Positions 37,033 to 47,300 of a stretch of 64,000 nucleotides of DNA are shown here, piece by piece; within the stretch, counting starts at the first letter, position 1, and the number at the start of each line of letters is the position of its first letter. Where the stretch lies: assembly GCF_009912395.1 (NCBI RefSeq), contig NZ_WNDO01000001.1, positions 124,001 to 188,000 of the forward strand, given 5' to 3'. The DNA is from Luteibacter sp. (GTDB lineage: Bacteria; Pseudomonadota; Gammaproteobacteria; Xanthomonadales; Rhodanobacteraceae). The notes beneath the pieces are model-generated. The model saw only the letters and a program-made list of their open reading frames with translations, did not search any database and was not told the DNA's origin. Both the position numbers and the translations under genes were made by a program.

Positions 37033-39054
37033 TTATCGCAAGGCCCGTTCCCGCAGGCGGTGGATCTCATCGCGGAGCTTGCCCGCCTCCTCGAACTCGA
37101 GGTTCTGGGCGTGCTTATACATGCGGGTCTCGAGCTTCTTGATCGCGGCGCCCACCTGTTCCGGGCTGAGGCCTGCATAGTCGGCGGCTTCCTCGGCGAC
37201 CTTCTTCGTGTCCTTGCCCTTCTTGCCCTTGCCACGGGAACCGAAGTCGGAGCGCGCGCCCTCCATGATGTCCGCGATACGGCGGACCACCGTCTTCGGC
37301 GTGATGCCGTTGGCGGCGTTGTATTCCATCTGCTTCTCGCGGCGACGGGCCGTCTCGCCCATGGCCTCCTTCATCGATCCGGTGATCTCGTCGGCGTAGA
37401 GGATCGCCTTGCCACGGACGTTGCGCGCTGCGCGGCCGATCGTCTGGATCAACGAACGCGTGGAGCGCAGGAAGCCCTCCTTGTCCGCGTCCAGGATCGC
37501 CACGAGGGACACCTCGGGCATGTCCAGGCCCTCGCGCAGCAGGTTGATGCCCACCAGCACGTCGAACTCGCCAAGACGCAGATCACGAATGATCTCGGTG
37601 CGCTCCACCGTCTCGATGTCCGAATGCAGGTAGCGCACTTTGACGTCGTGCTCGGCCAGGTAGTCCGTGAGGTTCTCGGACATGCGTTTGGTGAGCGTTG
37701 TGACCAGCACGCGATCGCCCATGCCCACGCGCAGGCGAATCTCGCCGAGCAGATCGTCGACCTGGGTGCGCACGGGACGCACCTCCACCTCCGGATCGAT
37801 CAGGCCGGTCGGGCGCACCACCAGTTCGACGATGTTGTCGTCGGCCTGTTCCAGCTCGTACTTGGCCGGCGTGGCGGAGACGTAGATCGCGCGCGGCTTG
37901 CGCCGCTCCCACTCCTCGAAACGCAGCGGACGATTGTCCATCGCCGACGGCAGGCGGAACCCGAATTCCACGAGGGTTTCCTTACGCGAGCGGTCACCCT
38001 TGTACATGGCGCCCAGCTGCGGGACGGTGACGTGCGATTCATCCACCACCATCAAGGCGTCGGGCGGCAGGTAGTCGAACAGGGTCGGCGGCGGCTCGCC
38101 GGGTCCACGGCGGGTCATGTGCCGCGAGTAGTTCTCGATGCCCTGGCAGAAACCAACCTCGGCCATCATTTCCAGGTCGAAGCGCGTGCGCTGTTCGAGG
38201 CGCTGCGCCTCCACCAGCTTATTGTCGCGATACAGCTGTTCCAGGCGCTCCGACAGCTCGACCTTGATCGTCTCCATCGCGTTGAGCACGCTCTGTCGCG
38301 TGGTGGCGTAATGGGTCTTCGGATACACGGTGTAGCGCGGCACGCGACGAATGGTCTCGCCGGTCAGCGGATCGAACAGCGACAGGTTCTCCACATCGCC
38401 GTCGAACAGCTCGATGCGCAACGCCTCGTTTTCCGATTCCGCCGGAAACACGTCGATGACCTCGCCGCGCACGCGATAGGTACCGCGACGCAGTTCCATC
38501 TCGTTGCGGATGTACTGAAGCTCGGTCAGCTGGCGGATCAGCGCGCGCTGGTCGATATGTTCGCCACGCGACAGGATCAAGCGGAGGCTCATGTAGTCCT
38601 CCGGATCGCCCAGGCCGTAGATCGCCGAAACCGTCGCCACGATCAGCGAATCGCGCCGCGACAGCAGCGCCTTCGTCGCCGCCAGGCGCATCTGCTCGAT
38701 ATGGTCATTGATGCTCGAATCCTTCTCGATGAAAGTATCCGAGGCGACCACATAGGCTTCCGGCTGGTAGTAGTCGTAGTAGCTGACGAAGTACTCCACC
38801 GCGTTGTGCGGGAAGAACTCCTTGAACTCGCCGTAGAGCTGCGCCGCGAGAGTCTTGTTCGGGGCCAGCACGATGGTCGGCTTCTGCACCTGCTCGATCA
38901 CGTTGGCGATCGTGAAGGTCTTGCCCGAACCGGTGACGCCGAGCAGCGTCTGCGCCGCCAGACCGGCCTCGAAGCCGTCGACGAGCTTGCGGATGGCTCC
39001 CGGCTGGTCGCCGGAAGGCTGGTAGGGGGATACGAGCTGGAAGCGATCGGTCAT
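37033..39054 (-). CDS. uvrB: UvrABC excinuclease subunit B
   Basis: 673 residues, full length. Walker A GVTGSGKT is at 39-46. The beta-hairpin region contains [18 protein letters not shown], and helicase motifs follow ([36 protein letters not shown]). The C-terminal UVR domain ([20 protein letters not shown]) binds UvrC. It loads onto DNA with UvrA, verifies lesions and recruits UvrC for nucleotide excision repair in the cytosol. It starts chromosomal sequence beyond the tRNA. No clear LexA box is seen upstream. Confidence 0.97.
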   Translation of the reverse strand: MTDRFQLVSPYQPSGDQPGAIRKLVDGFEAGLAAQTLLGVTGSGKTFTIANVIEQVQKPTIVLAPNKTLAAQLYGEFKEFFPHNAVEYFVSYYDYYQPEAYVVASDTFIEKDSSINDHIEQMRLAATKALLSRRDSLIVATVSAIYGLGDPEDYMSLRLILSRGEHIDQRALIRQLTELQYIRNEMELRRGTYRVRGEVIDVFPAESENEALRIELFDGDVENLSLFDPLTGETIRRVPRYTVYPKTHYATTRQSVLNAMETIKVELSERLEQLYRDNKLVEAQRLEQRTRFDLEMMAEVGFCQGIENYSRHMTRRGPGEPPPTLFDYLPPDALMVVDESHVTVPQLGAMYKGDRSRKETLVEFGFRLPSAMDNRPLRFEEWERRKPRAIYVSATPAKYELEQADDNIVELVVRPTGLIDPEVEVRPVRTQVDDLLGEIRLRVGMGDRVLVTTLTKRMSENLTDYLAEHDVKVRYLHSDIETVERTEIIRDLRLGEFDVLVGINLLREGLDMPEVSLVAILDADKEGFLRSTRSLIQTIGRAARNVRGKAILYADEITGSMKEAMGETARRREKQMEYNAANGITPKTVVRRIADIMEGARSDFGSRGKGKKGKDTKKVAEEAADYAGLSPEQVGAAIKKLETRMYKHAQNLEFEEAGKLRDEIHRLRERALR

Positions 39055-39179
39055 GGCTGACGATATGCAGGTGCGAACCCCGAGTTTAAAGCGCTGGCGC
39101 CTACGTGACGTGAGGTAACGGGCCGGCGGCGAATGACTGCTGACAAATCGACGATCGAGCGCCCGCCCGAGGACATCCG

Positions 39180-39671
39180 ATGCCCCGACAGCGCCCTCAC
39201 GGCTTCACCCTGGTCGAACTGGTCACGGTTCTGGCCATCGTCGGCCTCCTCACGGGTGTCGCCCTGCCCGCCTTCCATGACGCGGTGCTCCACCGGCAGC
39301 TGCGCCTCGCGGCGGAGGCCCTGCGCGCCGACCTGGATCGTGCCCGTCTACTGGCCGTGGCGACCGACGCCCCCGTCACGGTGATCGCCGGAGACGGCCG
39401 TCGAGGCTGGGCAGGCGGATGGACCGCGTGGCAGCACGGCCGCGCCCTCAAGAACCTCGGACATCCCGCGCTGGATACGGGCCTGCGCACGGCGCGCCGG
39501 CAAGCCCCCAGCCTCCATTTCGATTCACTGGGCGCCGCCAACCCGCCGCAGACCATCACGTTCTGCGTCAGGCGCAAGCCTGCGACGGCGATCAAGGTCG
39601 TCGTTTCGATCGCCGGGCGCGTACGAACCAGCACCGACGACGTACAGAACGCACACGACTGCGCTCGATGA
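39180..39671 (+). CDS. GspH/FimT-family type IV pseudopilin
   Basis: 163 residues. Prepilin leader and cleavage site at [20 protein letters not shown] (Gly before Phe, Glu at +5) followed by the hydrophobic N-helix, then a globular domain typical of FimT/GspH minor pilins. Two Cys near the C-terminus (TFCVRRK and HDCAR) probably form a disulfide. It stands alone rather than in a pilus operon. It would be processed by PilD and could act in pilus priming or DNA uptake. Confidence 0.85.
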   Translation: MPRQRPHGFTLVELVTVLAIVGLLTGVALPAFHDAVLHRQLRLAAEALRADLDRARLLAVATDAPVTVIAGDGRRGWAGGWTAWQHGRALKNLGHPALDTGLRTARRQAPSLHFDSLGAANPPQTITFCVRRKPATAIKVVVSIAGRVRTSTDDVQNAHDCAR

Positions 39672-39683
39672 TGCCAACGAAAA

Positions 39684-39705
39684 GGCCACGCATCGCTGCG
39701 TGGCC
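39684..39705. terminator. Terminator between the pseudopilin and dTMP kinase-like genes
   Basis: Perfect 9-bp stem GGCCACGCA/TGCGTGGCC with a 4-base loop. On the minus strand it is followed by TTTTCGTT, so it mainly terminates the kinase transcript, and it may act weakly for the pseudopilin gene. Confidence 0.7.
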
Positions 39706-39741
39706 CTTCAAGCATGGATTCAAGGCAGAAGAAGCTCTCCG

Positions 39742-40392
39742 TTACTCCGCCGTCGCGGGGCTTGCTCCATCCGCCTTGGCGGTTTTTCGCGCAAGCGCCT
39801 CGTGGACGTGCTGAATGGCCTGCGCCGCCACTGTCGCCGCCGGGGACGATGCATCGATGACCACCGTCCGGGGCAGATTCAACGACAAGAAGATCTCCCG
39901 GCACCGCTTCAGGTTCTCGCTGGTCTCGAAGTGGTTCGGTGCATCGCCACGAGCACGAATCCGGCCCAATCCGACGGGGGGCTCGAGATCCAGCAAAAGC
40001 AAAAGGTCGGGGCGAGGAGCAAACTCGTTCGCTTTCAGAACGTCGGGGATATCGATACCCGCTGCCCCTTGGTAAGCGACATTCGAGGGGAAATACCGAT
40101 CGAGAATGACAACCTCGCCCCTGCCCAGAGCCGGCGCGATGAGCTCGTCGACGTGCTGCCGGCGATCCAGGATCAGAAGGCGAAGCTCTTCTTCGGGCGT
40201 CAGGCGACCGGCCGCCGCGGACTCGCGCATCTTCATGCCCCAAGGGCCCGTGGTGGGCTCTTTGCTCAGCGCGACCTTGGCGCCGTTCGCTGACAGCTCA
40301 TCCGCAATGACCTTCGCAAGCGTCGTCTTGCCAGCACCATCGATGCCTTCGATGGCGATGAGTAGACCACCAGGAATGGAAAGAAGGGCCAT
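39742..40392 (-). CDS. Thymidylate kinase-like protein, non-canonical
   Basis: 216 residues from ATG 40392. P-loop GIDGAGKTT (16-24), then [20 protein letters not shown], the LID/ERDRYF-like motif [15 protein letters not shown] and [20 protein letters not shown]. The fold is dTMP kinase, but the usual bacterial motif after the P-loop is REPGGT, whereas EPT-GP-G is found in archaeal and some phage-linked versions. It is not next to holB or mltG as the housekeeping tmk often is. Probably a second kinase in a variable spot between two tRNA genes. Confidence 0.75.
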   Translation of the reverse strand: MALLSIPGGLLIAIEGIDGAGKTTLAKVIADELSANGAKVALSKEPTTGPWGMKMRESAAAGRLTPEEELRLLILDRRQHVDELIAPALGRGEVVILDRYFPSNVAYQGAAGIDIPDVLKANEFAPRPDLLLLLDLEPPVGLGRIRARGDAPNHFETSENLKRCREIFLSLNLPRTVVIDASSPAATVAAQAIQHVHEALARKTAKADGASPATAE

Positions 40393-40484
40393 AGGACGGG
40401 ACTCTACCTGATTTGACACAGCGGATTCATCCGCATCGGCGTCCCGGAAAATCGCCCCGGTCGAGCATCGAAACGGACAAATAA

Positions 40485-40511
40485 AAAGGGCCAGCATTTC
40501 TGCTGACCCTC
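40485..40511 (-). terminator. Terminator of tRNA-Asn
   Basis: On the minus strand GGGTCAGC-AGAAAT-GCTGGCCC (one wobble) followed by TTTTTATTTG, 9 bases after the tRNA CCA end. Confidence 0.75.
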
Positions 40512-40519
40512 GATATATC

Positions 40520-40596
40520 TGGCGCCCGAAGTTGGACTCGAACCAACGACCCCCTGATTAACAGTCAAGTGCTCTAACCGGCTGAGCTATTCGGGC
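40520..40596 (-). tRNA. tRNA-Asn (anticodon GTT)
   Basis: 77 bases with encoded CCA. Acceptor GCCCGAA/TTCGGGC with discriminator G. D arm AGCTCAGCCGGTTAGAGC. Anticodon loop CTGTTAA with GTT. T arm GTTCGAGTC. Canonical. Confidence 0.95.
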
Positions 40597-40667
40597 GGGG
40601 AGCTACGTATTGTGTTGATGTCGGTGGGGGCTGTCAAGCACTGTCTTCACACTCCCCGAAACGACGA

Positions 40668-40940
40668 TCAGCTGTCGATCTGCGTGATCGACTGGACGCG
40701 GCCATCGACCACTTCGAACTGCACGGACTTGCCGCCACGGAAGTACTCAAGGCGATAGCCCTTGAGGCCACCTCGGGTGGTTTCGATCGGCGTCTCGCGG
40801 TCCGGCTTGCCCATCACCTGGCGCAGTTGGCCTTCGCTCTGCCCCGTGGAAATCACCTGGGAACCGTTGCGGTACGTATCCGAGGCGGTGGCCGCGACGG
40901 AGAACGCGGCGAGGAGAACAGCGGCGATGATGCGCTTCAT
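40668..40940 (-). CDS. DUF2845 periplasmic protein
   Basis: 90 residues. Signal peptide 1-19 (MKRIIAAVLLAAFSVAATAS), then a domain with GSQVISTGQSEGQLRQVMGK and YRLEYFRGGKSVQFEVVDGR. The pattern of a SmpA/DUF2845-like beta-alpha-beta domain is clear. Probably secreted to the periplasm; function unknown. It stands alone between tRNA-Asn and mpg. Confidence 0.8.
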   Translation of the reverse strand: MKRIIAAVLLAAFSVAATASDTYRNGSQVISTGQSEGQLRQVMGKPDRETPIETTRGGLKGYRLEYFRGGKSVQFEVVDGRVQSITQIDS

Positions 40941-41003
40941 GCGACTTTCCTTAGCGAGGGTTCGCGGAGCCTATACCCAGTCCCCCACCAGGGCCACCCC
41001 CGG

Positions 41004-41609
41004 TCAGGCACGGGACACATGCGGGTTGCCCGCCACATACCAGCGCCAGAGCAGGTCCGTGCCCTCGCGAATGCCGATGCGTGCGGAGCCGGGGACATTC
41101 TCCGGGGCAGGCATGCCATCGTCGACGACGGTATAGCCGTCTTGGGCCCGGACCAGATCGATGCCGTTCTGTGCCCCTGTGATGCCAAGCGCCTGGGTCA
41201 ACCGGGCCGGGCCGCTGCACAGCTCGCGATCCTTGCGGGCACGAGGCCGGGCCTCGCGCATCCGCTCGATACCGGCGAGGGGTTCCAACGCGCGGATGAG
41301 CACACCCGCCCCTTCACCGTCATCGCCACACACGGTGTTGCAACACCAGTGCATGCCATAGGTGAAGTACACATACATGTGGCCCGGCGGACCGAACATC
41401 ACCGCATTACGCGGTGTCTTGCCCCGATAGGTGTGGGCGGCCGGATCGATCGCCCCGCAATACGCCTCGACCTCGACGATGCACCCCGCCCTGCCATCGG
41501 CGCAGGCGAGCACCTTGTTGAGCAGTTGGGGGCCAACGATGCGGGGGTCACGGTGGAAAAAGCGTCGCGGCAGGATCCGACCCGGCCAGCGCGGGGAGGA
41601 ACGGGGCAT
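41004..41609 (-). CDS. mpg: DNA-3-methyladenine glycosylase (AAG/MPG family)
   Basis: 201 residues. The motifs VEVEAYCGAIDPAAHTYRGK, TPRNAVMFGPPGHMYVYFTY and GMHWCCNTVCG are diagnostic of the AAG family, as is LCSGPARLTQALGI. It removes alkylated and deaminated purines to start base excision repair. The catalytic Glu (VEAY) and the intercalating Tyr region are present. It overlaps by one base a small Pro-rich gene. Confidence 0.93.
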   Translation of the reverse strand: MPRSSPRWPGRILPRRFFHRDPRIVGPQLLNKVLACADGRAGCIVEVEAYCGAIDPAAHTYRGKTPRNAVMFGPPGHMYVYFTYGMHWCCNTVCGDDGEGAGVLIRALEPLAGIERMREARPRARKDRELCSGPARLTQALGITGAQNGIDLVRAQDGYTVVDDGMPAPENVPGSARIGIREGTDLLWRWYVAGNPHVSRA

Positions 41610-41743
41610 CAGTACTCCAGGGGCTCGCCATCGGTGTCAGGATCGGGGCCCGGCCGCTCCACCGGCTCATGGTCGAGCGGTGGCGGCGAGGTACCCGGCG
41701 ACGCGGGTTCCGTGTCGGGCACGGGACGGAATGGACGCGGCAT
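41609..41743 (-). CDS. Small proline-rich protein
   Basis: 44 residues, Pro/Asp/Glu-rich (RPFRPVPDTEPASPGTSPPP), probably unstructured. Its stop touches the mpg start (TGATG), and it begins 17 bases after the SRAP-like gene. Low-complexity, but the tight operon spacing suggests translation. Function unknown. Confidence 0.45.
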   Translation of the reverse strand: MPRPFRPVPDTEPASPGTSPPPLDHEPVERPGPDPDTDGEPLEY

Positions 41744-41760
41744 GACGGACCTCCGACGGG

Positions 41761-42408
41761 TCAGGCGTACTCGCCTCCCGTTCGCATGCGCGCCGTCATC
41801 GACGCGCGGTGTGGAGAGGGATAGTAACGGAGCTCGACGGTGGCGCGCCCGGCGAGCGCCTGCCACGCCTCGTCGGCGCCGCCCGTAAGCCACGAGGCCC
41901 AGGCATCGGGCGCGATGAACACCGGGTCGCAGTCGTTGTCGATTCCCCTCGCCAACAGTGAGTACGACAGCACGCCGTCCCCTGAGCGATTCCACAGCCC
42001 GGCCATGCAGAGCAGGCGCCCCCGGACGGGGCGCGCCAGCAGCGAGCCCTCGCTCGCCTCCCCGCCGGGAGCGACAAGAAAGCCCGTCGCGGGAACGAGG
42101 CATCGACGGTGGACGAAGGCCTCACGGTAGGCCGGACGCTCGGGTGCGGCCTCCGCGTCGACGAAGGCCGTGCGCGCGGCAAGCGTCAGGCGATCGGACC
42201 AGCCGGGAAGCATGCCCCAGCGCTTGCCGTGCAACGAAGGATGACCGTCGACGCAGCAGACGACCGGTGCATAGCTGCCCGGCTCGATGCGTGGAAACAC
42301 GCCATACGCCCCTAGCGCCGCCCGGGCGTCGATGCCCAGGGCGCGCAGCGCGCTCCTTGCGCCGCCAGTCACCGCCCAGGGCGGCATGAGTTCGTAGCAG
42401 GCCTCCAT
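41761..42408 (-). CDS. SRAP-family (YedK/HMCES-like) protein lacking catalytic residues
   Basis: 215 residues. The SRAP scaffold is visible: RWGMLPGWSD, the segment PAYREAFVHRRCLVPATGFL and LCMAGLWNRSGDGVLSYSLL. Active SRAP proteins start Met-Cys and use Cys2 to trap abasic sites in single-stranded DNA, with conserved Asn, Glu (GFYEW) and His. Here the N-terminus is MEAC, the Asn region reads FVDAEAAP, GFYEW is GFLVAP and the His-Asp-Arg-Met-Pro motif is missing. It is probably non-catalytic, either a divergent paralogue or a decaying gene. Next to mpg, so a DNA-damage context. Confidence 0.65.
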   Translation of the reverse strand: MEACYELMPPWAVTGGARSALRALGIDARAALGAYGVFPRIEPGSYAPVVCCVDGHPSLHGKRWGMLPGWSDRLTLAARTAFVDAEAAPERPAYREAFVHRRCLVPATGFLVAPGGEASEGSLLARPVRGRLLCMAGLWNRSGDGVLSYSLLARGIDNDCDPVFIAPDAWASWLTGGADEAWQALAGRATVELRYYPSPHRASMTARMRTGGEYA

Positions 42409-42489
42409 GACCTCATGATCGCGCGTTCGCTTGCCCCGGACCGTGCGCCCGTCGCAGTCGCACGAAGATGGCCGCGAACGCGTACACGG

Positions 42490-42645
42490 TCAGAACACGC
42501 CAAGGAGCCAGCAGACCAGGATGATGGCGAGGATGACGCCGATGCCGCCGCTCGGGCCGTAGCCCCAGGTACGCGAGTAACCCCAGGTGGGCAGGCCGCC
42601 GACGAGGGCGAGAAGGAGGATGACGAGGAGGATGGTGACCAGCAT
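42490..42645 (-). CDS. DUF3309 small membrane protein
   Basis: 51 residues from ATG 42645. Two hydrophobic stretches (VTILLVILLLALVGGLPTWG and GGIGVILAIILVCWLLGVF) flank a GYSRTWGYGPSG turn, the typical DUF3309 pattern. Inner-membrane protein of unknown function, often stress-linked. Confidence 0.8.
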   Translation of the reverse strand: MLVTILLVILLLALVGGLPTWGYSRTWGYGPSGGIGVILAIILVCWLLGVF

Positions 42646-42756
42646 GGGCGACTCCGACCGTGACGGTGTGGCGCGCATCCTCGCCCGGAGAGCCGTCTAG
42701 ACATCGTGACGCCGGAGCCTGGCTCCGACGTCACGTTCAGCCAGCGGATAGCCGAC

Positions 42757-44154
42757 TCAGGTACGAACCACGTAGCACGGCTCATAGGCCGTGCCGCCGG
42801 GAAGCTTCATGCGGTGCTGCACCACGAAGGCCTTCAGCAGGTCGTCGAGGGCGTGCATGATCTCCGGCTCGCCGTCGATCACGAACGGGCCGTGCTGGGC
42901 GATGGCGCGCACGCCGTCTTCCTTCACGTTGCCGGCCACGATGCCCGAGAAGGCGCGGCGCAGGTCGGCGGCCAGTTCATGGCGCGGACGATCGCGATGG
43001 AGCGCGAGGCCCGCCATCGCTTCGTGGGTCGGACGGAACGGCTGCTGGAACGGCAGCGGGATGTCGAGCGCCCAGTTGAAGAAGAAGGCGTCCTTGTTGT
43101 CCAGTCGATGGTTACGCACCTTGTCGATGCCCGCCACCATGGCGTGAGCCACGGCCGCCGGATCGTCAATGATGATGCGGTAATGCTCGGCCACGCTCTC
43201 GCCCAGGCACAGGCGCAGGAAGCGGTCGATCTGCTCGAAGTACGCCGCCGACGCCTGCGGACCGGAGAAGATCAGCGGGAACGGAATGCCCTGGTTCTGC
43301 GGCATCAGCAGGATGCCGAGCATGTACAGGATCTCTTCCGCCGTACCGACGCCGCCCGGGAACACGATGATGCCGTGGCCAAGGCGGACGAAGGCTTCGA
43401 GGCGCTTCTCGATGTCCGGCATGATCACGAGGTTGTTCACGATCGGGTTCGGCGACTCGGCGGCGATGATGCCCGGCTCGGTCACGCCGATGTAGCGATT
43501 GCCCTTGCGACGCTGTTTGGCGTGGGCGATGGTCGCGCCCTTCATCGGGCCCTTCATCGCGCCCGGGCCGCAGCCCGTGCAGATGTCCATGCCGCGCAGG
43601 CCGAGCTGGTAGCCCACCCGCTTGGTGTATTCGTACTCGTCGCGCGAGATCGAATGGCCACCCCAGCAGACGACGAGGTTGGGATCGACCTGCGGGCGCA
43701 GGATGCGCGAATTACGCAGGATTTCGAAGACGGCGTGGGTGATGCCCACGGTCTCGTCGAGATCGAAACCACCGCTCTCCAGCTGCGTGGAGATGTAGAC
43801 AATGTCGCGCACGACGGCGACCAGCAGCTCGTTGATACCGCGGATGATGCGGCCATCGACGAAGGCCTGCTCCGGGGCGTTCTTGAGCTCGATCTTGATG
43901 CCGCGGTCTTCCTGCAGCACCTGGATGTCGAAATCGGGGTACTGCTCGAAGATGGTACCCGGCTCGTCGGACAGGTTGCCCGAGGTGAGCACGGCCAGCG
44001 CGCAGCGGCGAAGCAACTGGTGCAGCCCGGACCCGCTGGCGTCGCGCAGGCGGGCGACTTCATTGCGGGAGAGGATATCGAGACCGCCGGCCGGCGAGAC
44101 GCGGGCGCTGACCGTCTTGCCGGAGACCGGCTCTCCGAACTGGTTGGCATTCAT
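42757..44154 (-). CDS. ppnN: Nucleotide 5'-monophosphate nucleosidase
   Basis: 465 residues. The central Rossmann LOG-like domain contains the PGGVGTAEE motif (FPGGVGTAEEILYM), and the full length with N- and C-terminal domains matches PpnN (YgdH). It cleaves nucleoside 5'-monophosphates to base and ribose 5-phosphate and in E. coli is regulated by (p)ppGpp. Cytosolic. Monocistronic here. Confidence 0.92.
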   Translation of the reverse strand: MNANQFGEPVSGKTVSARVSPAGGLDILSRNEVARLRDASGSGLHQLLRRCALAVLTSGNLSDEPGTIFEQYPDFDIQVLQEDRGIKIELKNAPEQAFVDGRIIRGINELLVAVVRDIVYISTQLESGGFDLDETVGITHAVFEILRNSRILRPQVDPNLVVCWGGHSISRDEYEYTKRVGYQLGLRGMDICTGCGPGAMKGPMKGATIAHAKQRRKGNRYIGVTEPGIIAAESPNPIVNNLVIMPDIEKRLEAFVRLGHGIIVFPGGVGTAEEILYMLGILLMPQNQGIPFPLIFSGPQASAAYFEQIDRFLRLCLGESVAEHYRIIIDDPAAVAHAMVAGIDKVRNHRLDNKDAFFFNWALDIPLPFQQPFRPTHEAMAGLALHRDRPRHELAADLRRAFSGIVAGNVKEDGVRAIAQHGPFVIDGEPEIMHALDDLLKAFVVQHRMKLPGGTAYEPCYVVRT

Positions 44155-44265
44155 GGAGTTACATGTCCTTCTGACCGCGAATTAGCGGCGAACCCCGCCC
44201 CGGGTTCTGGAGCGGACCGCCTAGGATCACGCGCCGCGCCCATGAGGGTCAAGCCCGCCCAAAGA

Positions 44266-44294
44266 AAAAGCCAGCCCCTTTCGGGGCTGGCTTT
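44266..44294. terminator. Terminator of the TonB-dependent receptor gene
   Basis: Minus-strand AAAGCCAGCCCC-GAAA-GGGGCTGGCTTT followed by TTCTTTGG; 9-bp perfect GC stem extended by A-T pairs. Strong intrinsic terminator. Confidence 0.88.
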
Positions 44295-44318
44295 CGTCCA
44301 TTGCGACGTGGTGTCCGC

Positions 44319-47300
44319 TTAGAACGTGTAGCGCAGGGTCAGCTGGGCCGACCAACGCGAGACCGGGTTCACCTTGGTCGCGCTGTTGTCCGACGGCGAG
44401 TCGTACACCGCCTTCTGGCCCGGCTGGTAGTTGCCGTTGGAGTCCGTCGGCAGGTTGTAGATGTAGTGACCCTGGGCATCGACGCCACCAAAGGCGACGA
44501 GGTTGCGGGTGTACGGGAAGCCGACGTAAGACTGCTGGCCCCACTTGTTGTTGAGCAGGTTCAGGACGTTGTAGATGTCGAGACGAATCTCGCCCTTGTT
44601 GCCCTTGAAGATGCCCGGGACTTCCTGGCTCAGGCTCAGGTCGAGCTGGTTCACCCACGCCGAACGGGTCGCGTTGCGGCGGGCGACTTCACCCTGGTGC
44701 TTGCGCAGGTAGCTGTCGCTCTGGATGAAGTTGTAGAACTGGTCCTGCAGCTGCTGCGACGCCGGGGCGGTGCCGTTCGCGTTGCGCAGGATCACATCGC
44801 CGCGGTTCGGGATGTAGACCAGGTCGCGCGAGTAGCTGTCGCCGTTCGCATCGTTCGAGAACACCCAGCTGTACGGCACGCCGTCATGACCGTCGTAGAA
44901 CGCGCTGATGGTCGTGTTGTAGTCACCGAAGAACTTGTGCTGCCAGGTCAGCGAGGCGTTGAGGCGCTTGCCGATGTTGGTGTTGGCGGTGGACGCGACG
45001 TTCTCGTTCGGGTTCAACCAGGCGTTGTTCGAGTAGTTCGAGCTAGCCTGGCTGGAGGTACCCGGGTTCACTTCGGTCGAGTGACCGGCGGTGGCGGCGA
45101 CGCTCCAGGCCCAACCGTTCTGCAGAGCCTTGCTGAACGACAGGGTCACCGTGTCCGCACCGCCCTTCTTGGTGTTGGTCAGATAGGTGACGGCCTGGGC
45201 GAAGCGGTTGTCCGAACGCTAGCGATTGTTGTTGTTCGTGTTGGTGCCGACCTGGACGCTGGCCTGACCGTTGGGCAGGGTCGCGCAGTTGTTAGCACCC
45301 GTCGGACCGCCGAGCGACGTCGCGCCACCGATGCAGCCGTAGTAGGTGAAACGACCGTCGGGCAGCTTGCCAGTCGGGTTACCGATGTTGAGGTTCTGGT
45401 AGAAGATGCCGTTGTTGACCTCGAGATGCTGCCATTCGAGGCTGGCGATGATGCCATCCCACGGCAGCTCGCGATCGAACGCGATGGAGGACTTCCACAC
45501 GCTCGGCAGCTTGAAGTTCTTGTCGACGGTGTCGACGGCCATCTGCGGGATGGTGCCGTCGCCGGTGGTCGGCTGCTTGAACGGATTCGGGCTGAACTGC
45601 GGGCACGCGAAGTTGGGACCGCTGTTGCCAAGCCTGCAACTACCGTCCTGCTGGCGGTTGTAGGTGTAGGTGGCGATGTTGATACCGTTGTTCTGGTACG
45701 GGTTCGCCAGCCACACGGTCGGCGGATCCGACTGGAACAGGCCCACGCCGCCGCGCAGCTGGGTCTTGTATTCGCTGTCGAAGGTGTAGTTGAACGACAG
45801 GCGCGGCTCGATCAGCTTGCTGCCATTGATGGTGTTGGCGTTGCTGAAGCCGAACTTCTGCTGGAAGGTCGGGTTGTAGAGCGGCTGGTCATCGGTCAGG
45901 TACTTGTTGACACGCACGCCGAACTGCACCGACAGGTTGTCGCTGGCCTGCCAGGTATCCTGCAGGAACCAGGTCTGGCGACGCAGTTCCAGCTTCGCGG
46001 CGATGTCGGAAAGCGAATAACCCTTCGCCGGCTGGTACAGCACGTACTGCGTGTAGTCGGCATTACCAAGACGGTTCACGCCATCGAAGGTGTAGGCGCC
46101 GAACTCGGTACGACCGAACAGGTTATAGACGCGGTTGCGCTCCCACTCGACACCACCCTTGATGGTGTGGTCGCCCAGGTACAGCGTGCCGGCCCACATG
46201 GCGTTGAGGGTCTTCACCGAGGCCACGTTGTAGTGGCTGAACTGATCTTCACCGAGGTTGATCGTCGGCGAGGTACCGACGTTGGAACCGCCGTTGACGC
46301 GCACGGTGACCATCGGCTGCTGCGTGGACACCGAGCGATTCAGGTTGTAGTCGCTGTAGCCGACCTTGGTTTCCGACGAGAAGATGTCGTTCCAGTCGTC
46401 GAACGACTGCAGCGTGTAGTTCTTGATGTCGGAGTTGACGGTGTACCAGTAGCTGGACAGGCCGATGCTGTTGACGCTGTTACCCTGCGGATTCGGCTTG
46501 GTCTCCTTCGTCCGCGAGTACGCGAAGTTCATGCGGTGACCGTCGGTGATGTTCCAGTCGATCTTGCCGATGTAGCGCTTGTCGGTCAGGGTACCGGCGT
46601 TCGCACCGAGCGAGCCCGGGTTCAGGCCGATGTTCGAGGCGTTGCGGATGGCGCTATTCAGGTCGCCCTGCGAGATCTTGTTCGAGGTCGAGTTGACCAA
46701 CGACGGATCGAGGCCGTTGACAGCACCCGAGCTCAGGCCGGTCACTTCTTCCTTTTCGTAGCCCGCGAAGAAGAACAGCTTGTCCTTGATGATCGGGCCG
46801 CCGACGGTGGCACCGGCCGTCCAGTTACGGTCGAACTCGGTGTAGTCGCGGTTCTGCTTCAGCCAGCCGGCGTCGCCGACCATGCTGCTGGCGTTCTTGA
46901 AGCCGTAGTAGACCGAACCGTGGTAGTCGTTGGTACCCGACTTGGTCACGGCGTTGATTTCAGCACCGATCGTGTCGGAGCTGACGTCGTAGTTGGCGGT
47001 CGAGATGTTGAACGAGTCGATGGTGTCCATCGAGACCGGGGAGCCGACGGTCGGCATGCCGGTGGAGTTCAGGCCGAACGGGTCGCCCACGCCAAGGCCG
47101 TCGACCTTGATGCTGTTCATGCGGGTGTTCTGGCCGTTGGCCGAGATGGCGCCCGTGCCGTGGTCGACGGTGACGCGCGGATCAAGGCGCGCGATGTCGG
47201 CGATGTTGCGGCTCGGGGCCGGGGTGTTCTTCAGCTGTTCCTGCGAGATCGACGTGGACAGGCCCTTGTTCTCCGACGAGAACTGGCCCGACACGGCCGA

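Noticed and set aside
37012-39060. A 682-codon + strand frame opposite uvrB
   Set aside because: Antisense shadow of a highly conserved gene.
45219-45221. Frameshift as the cause of the split TonB-dependent receptor
   Set aside because: The two parts are in the same frame; only a single TAG separates them, so it is a nonsense codon rather than a frameshift.
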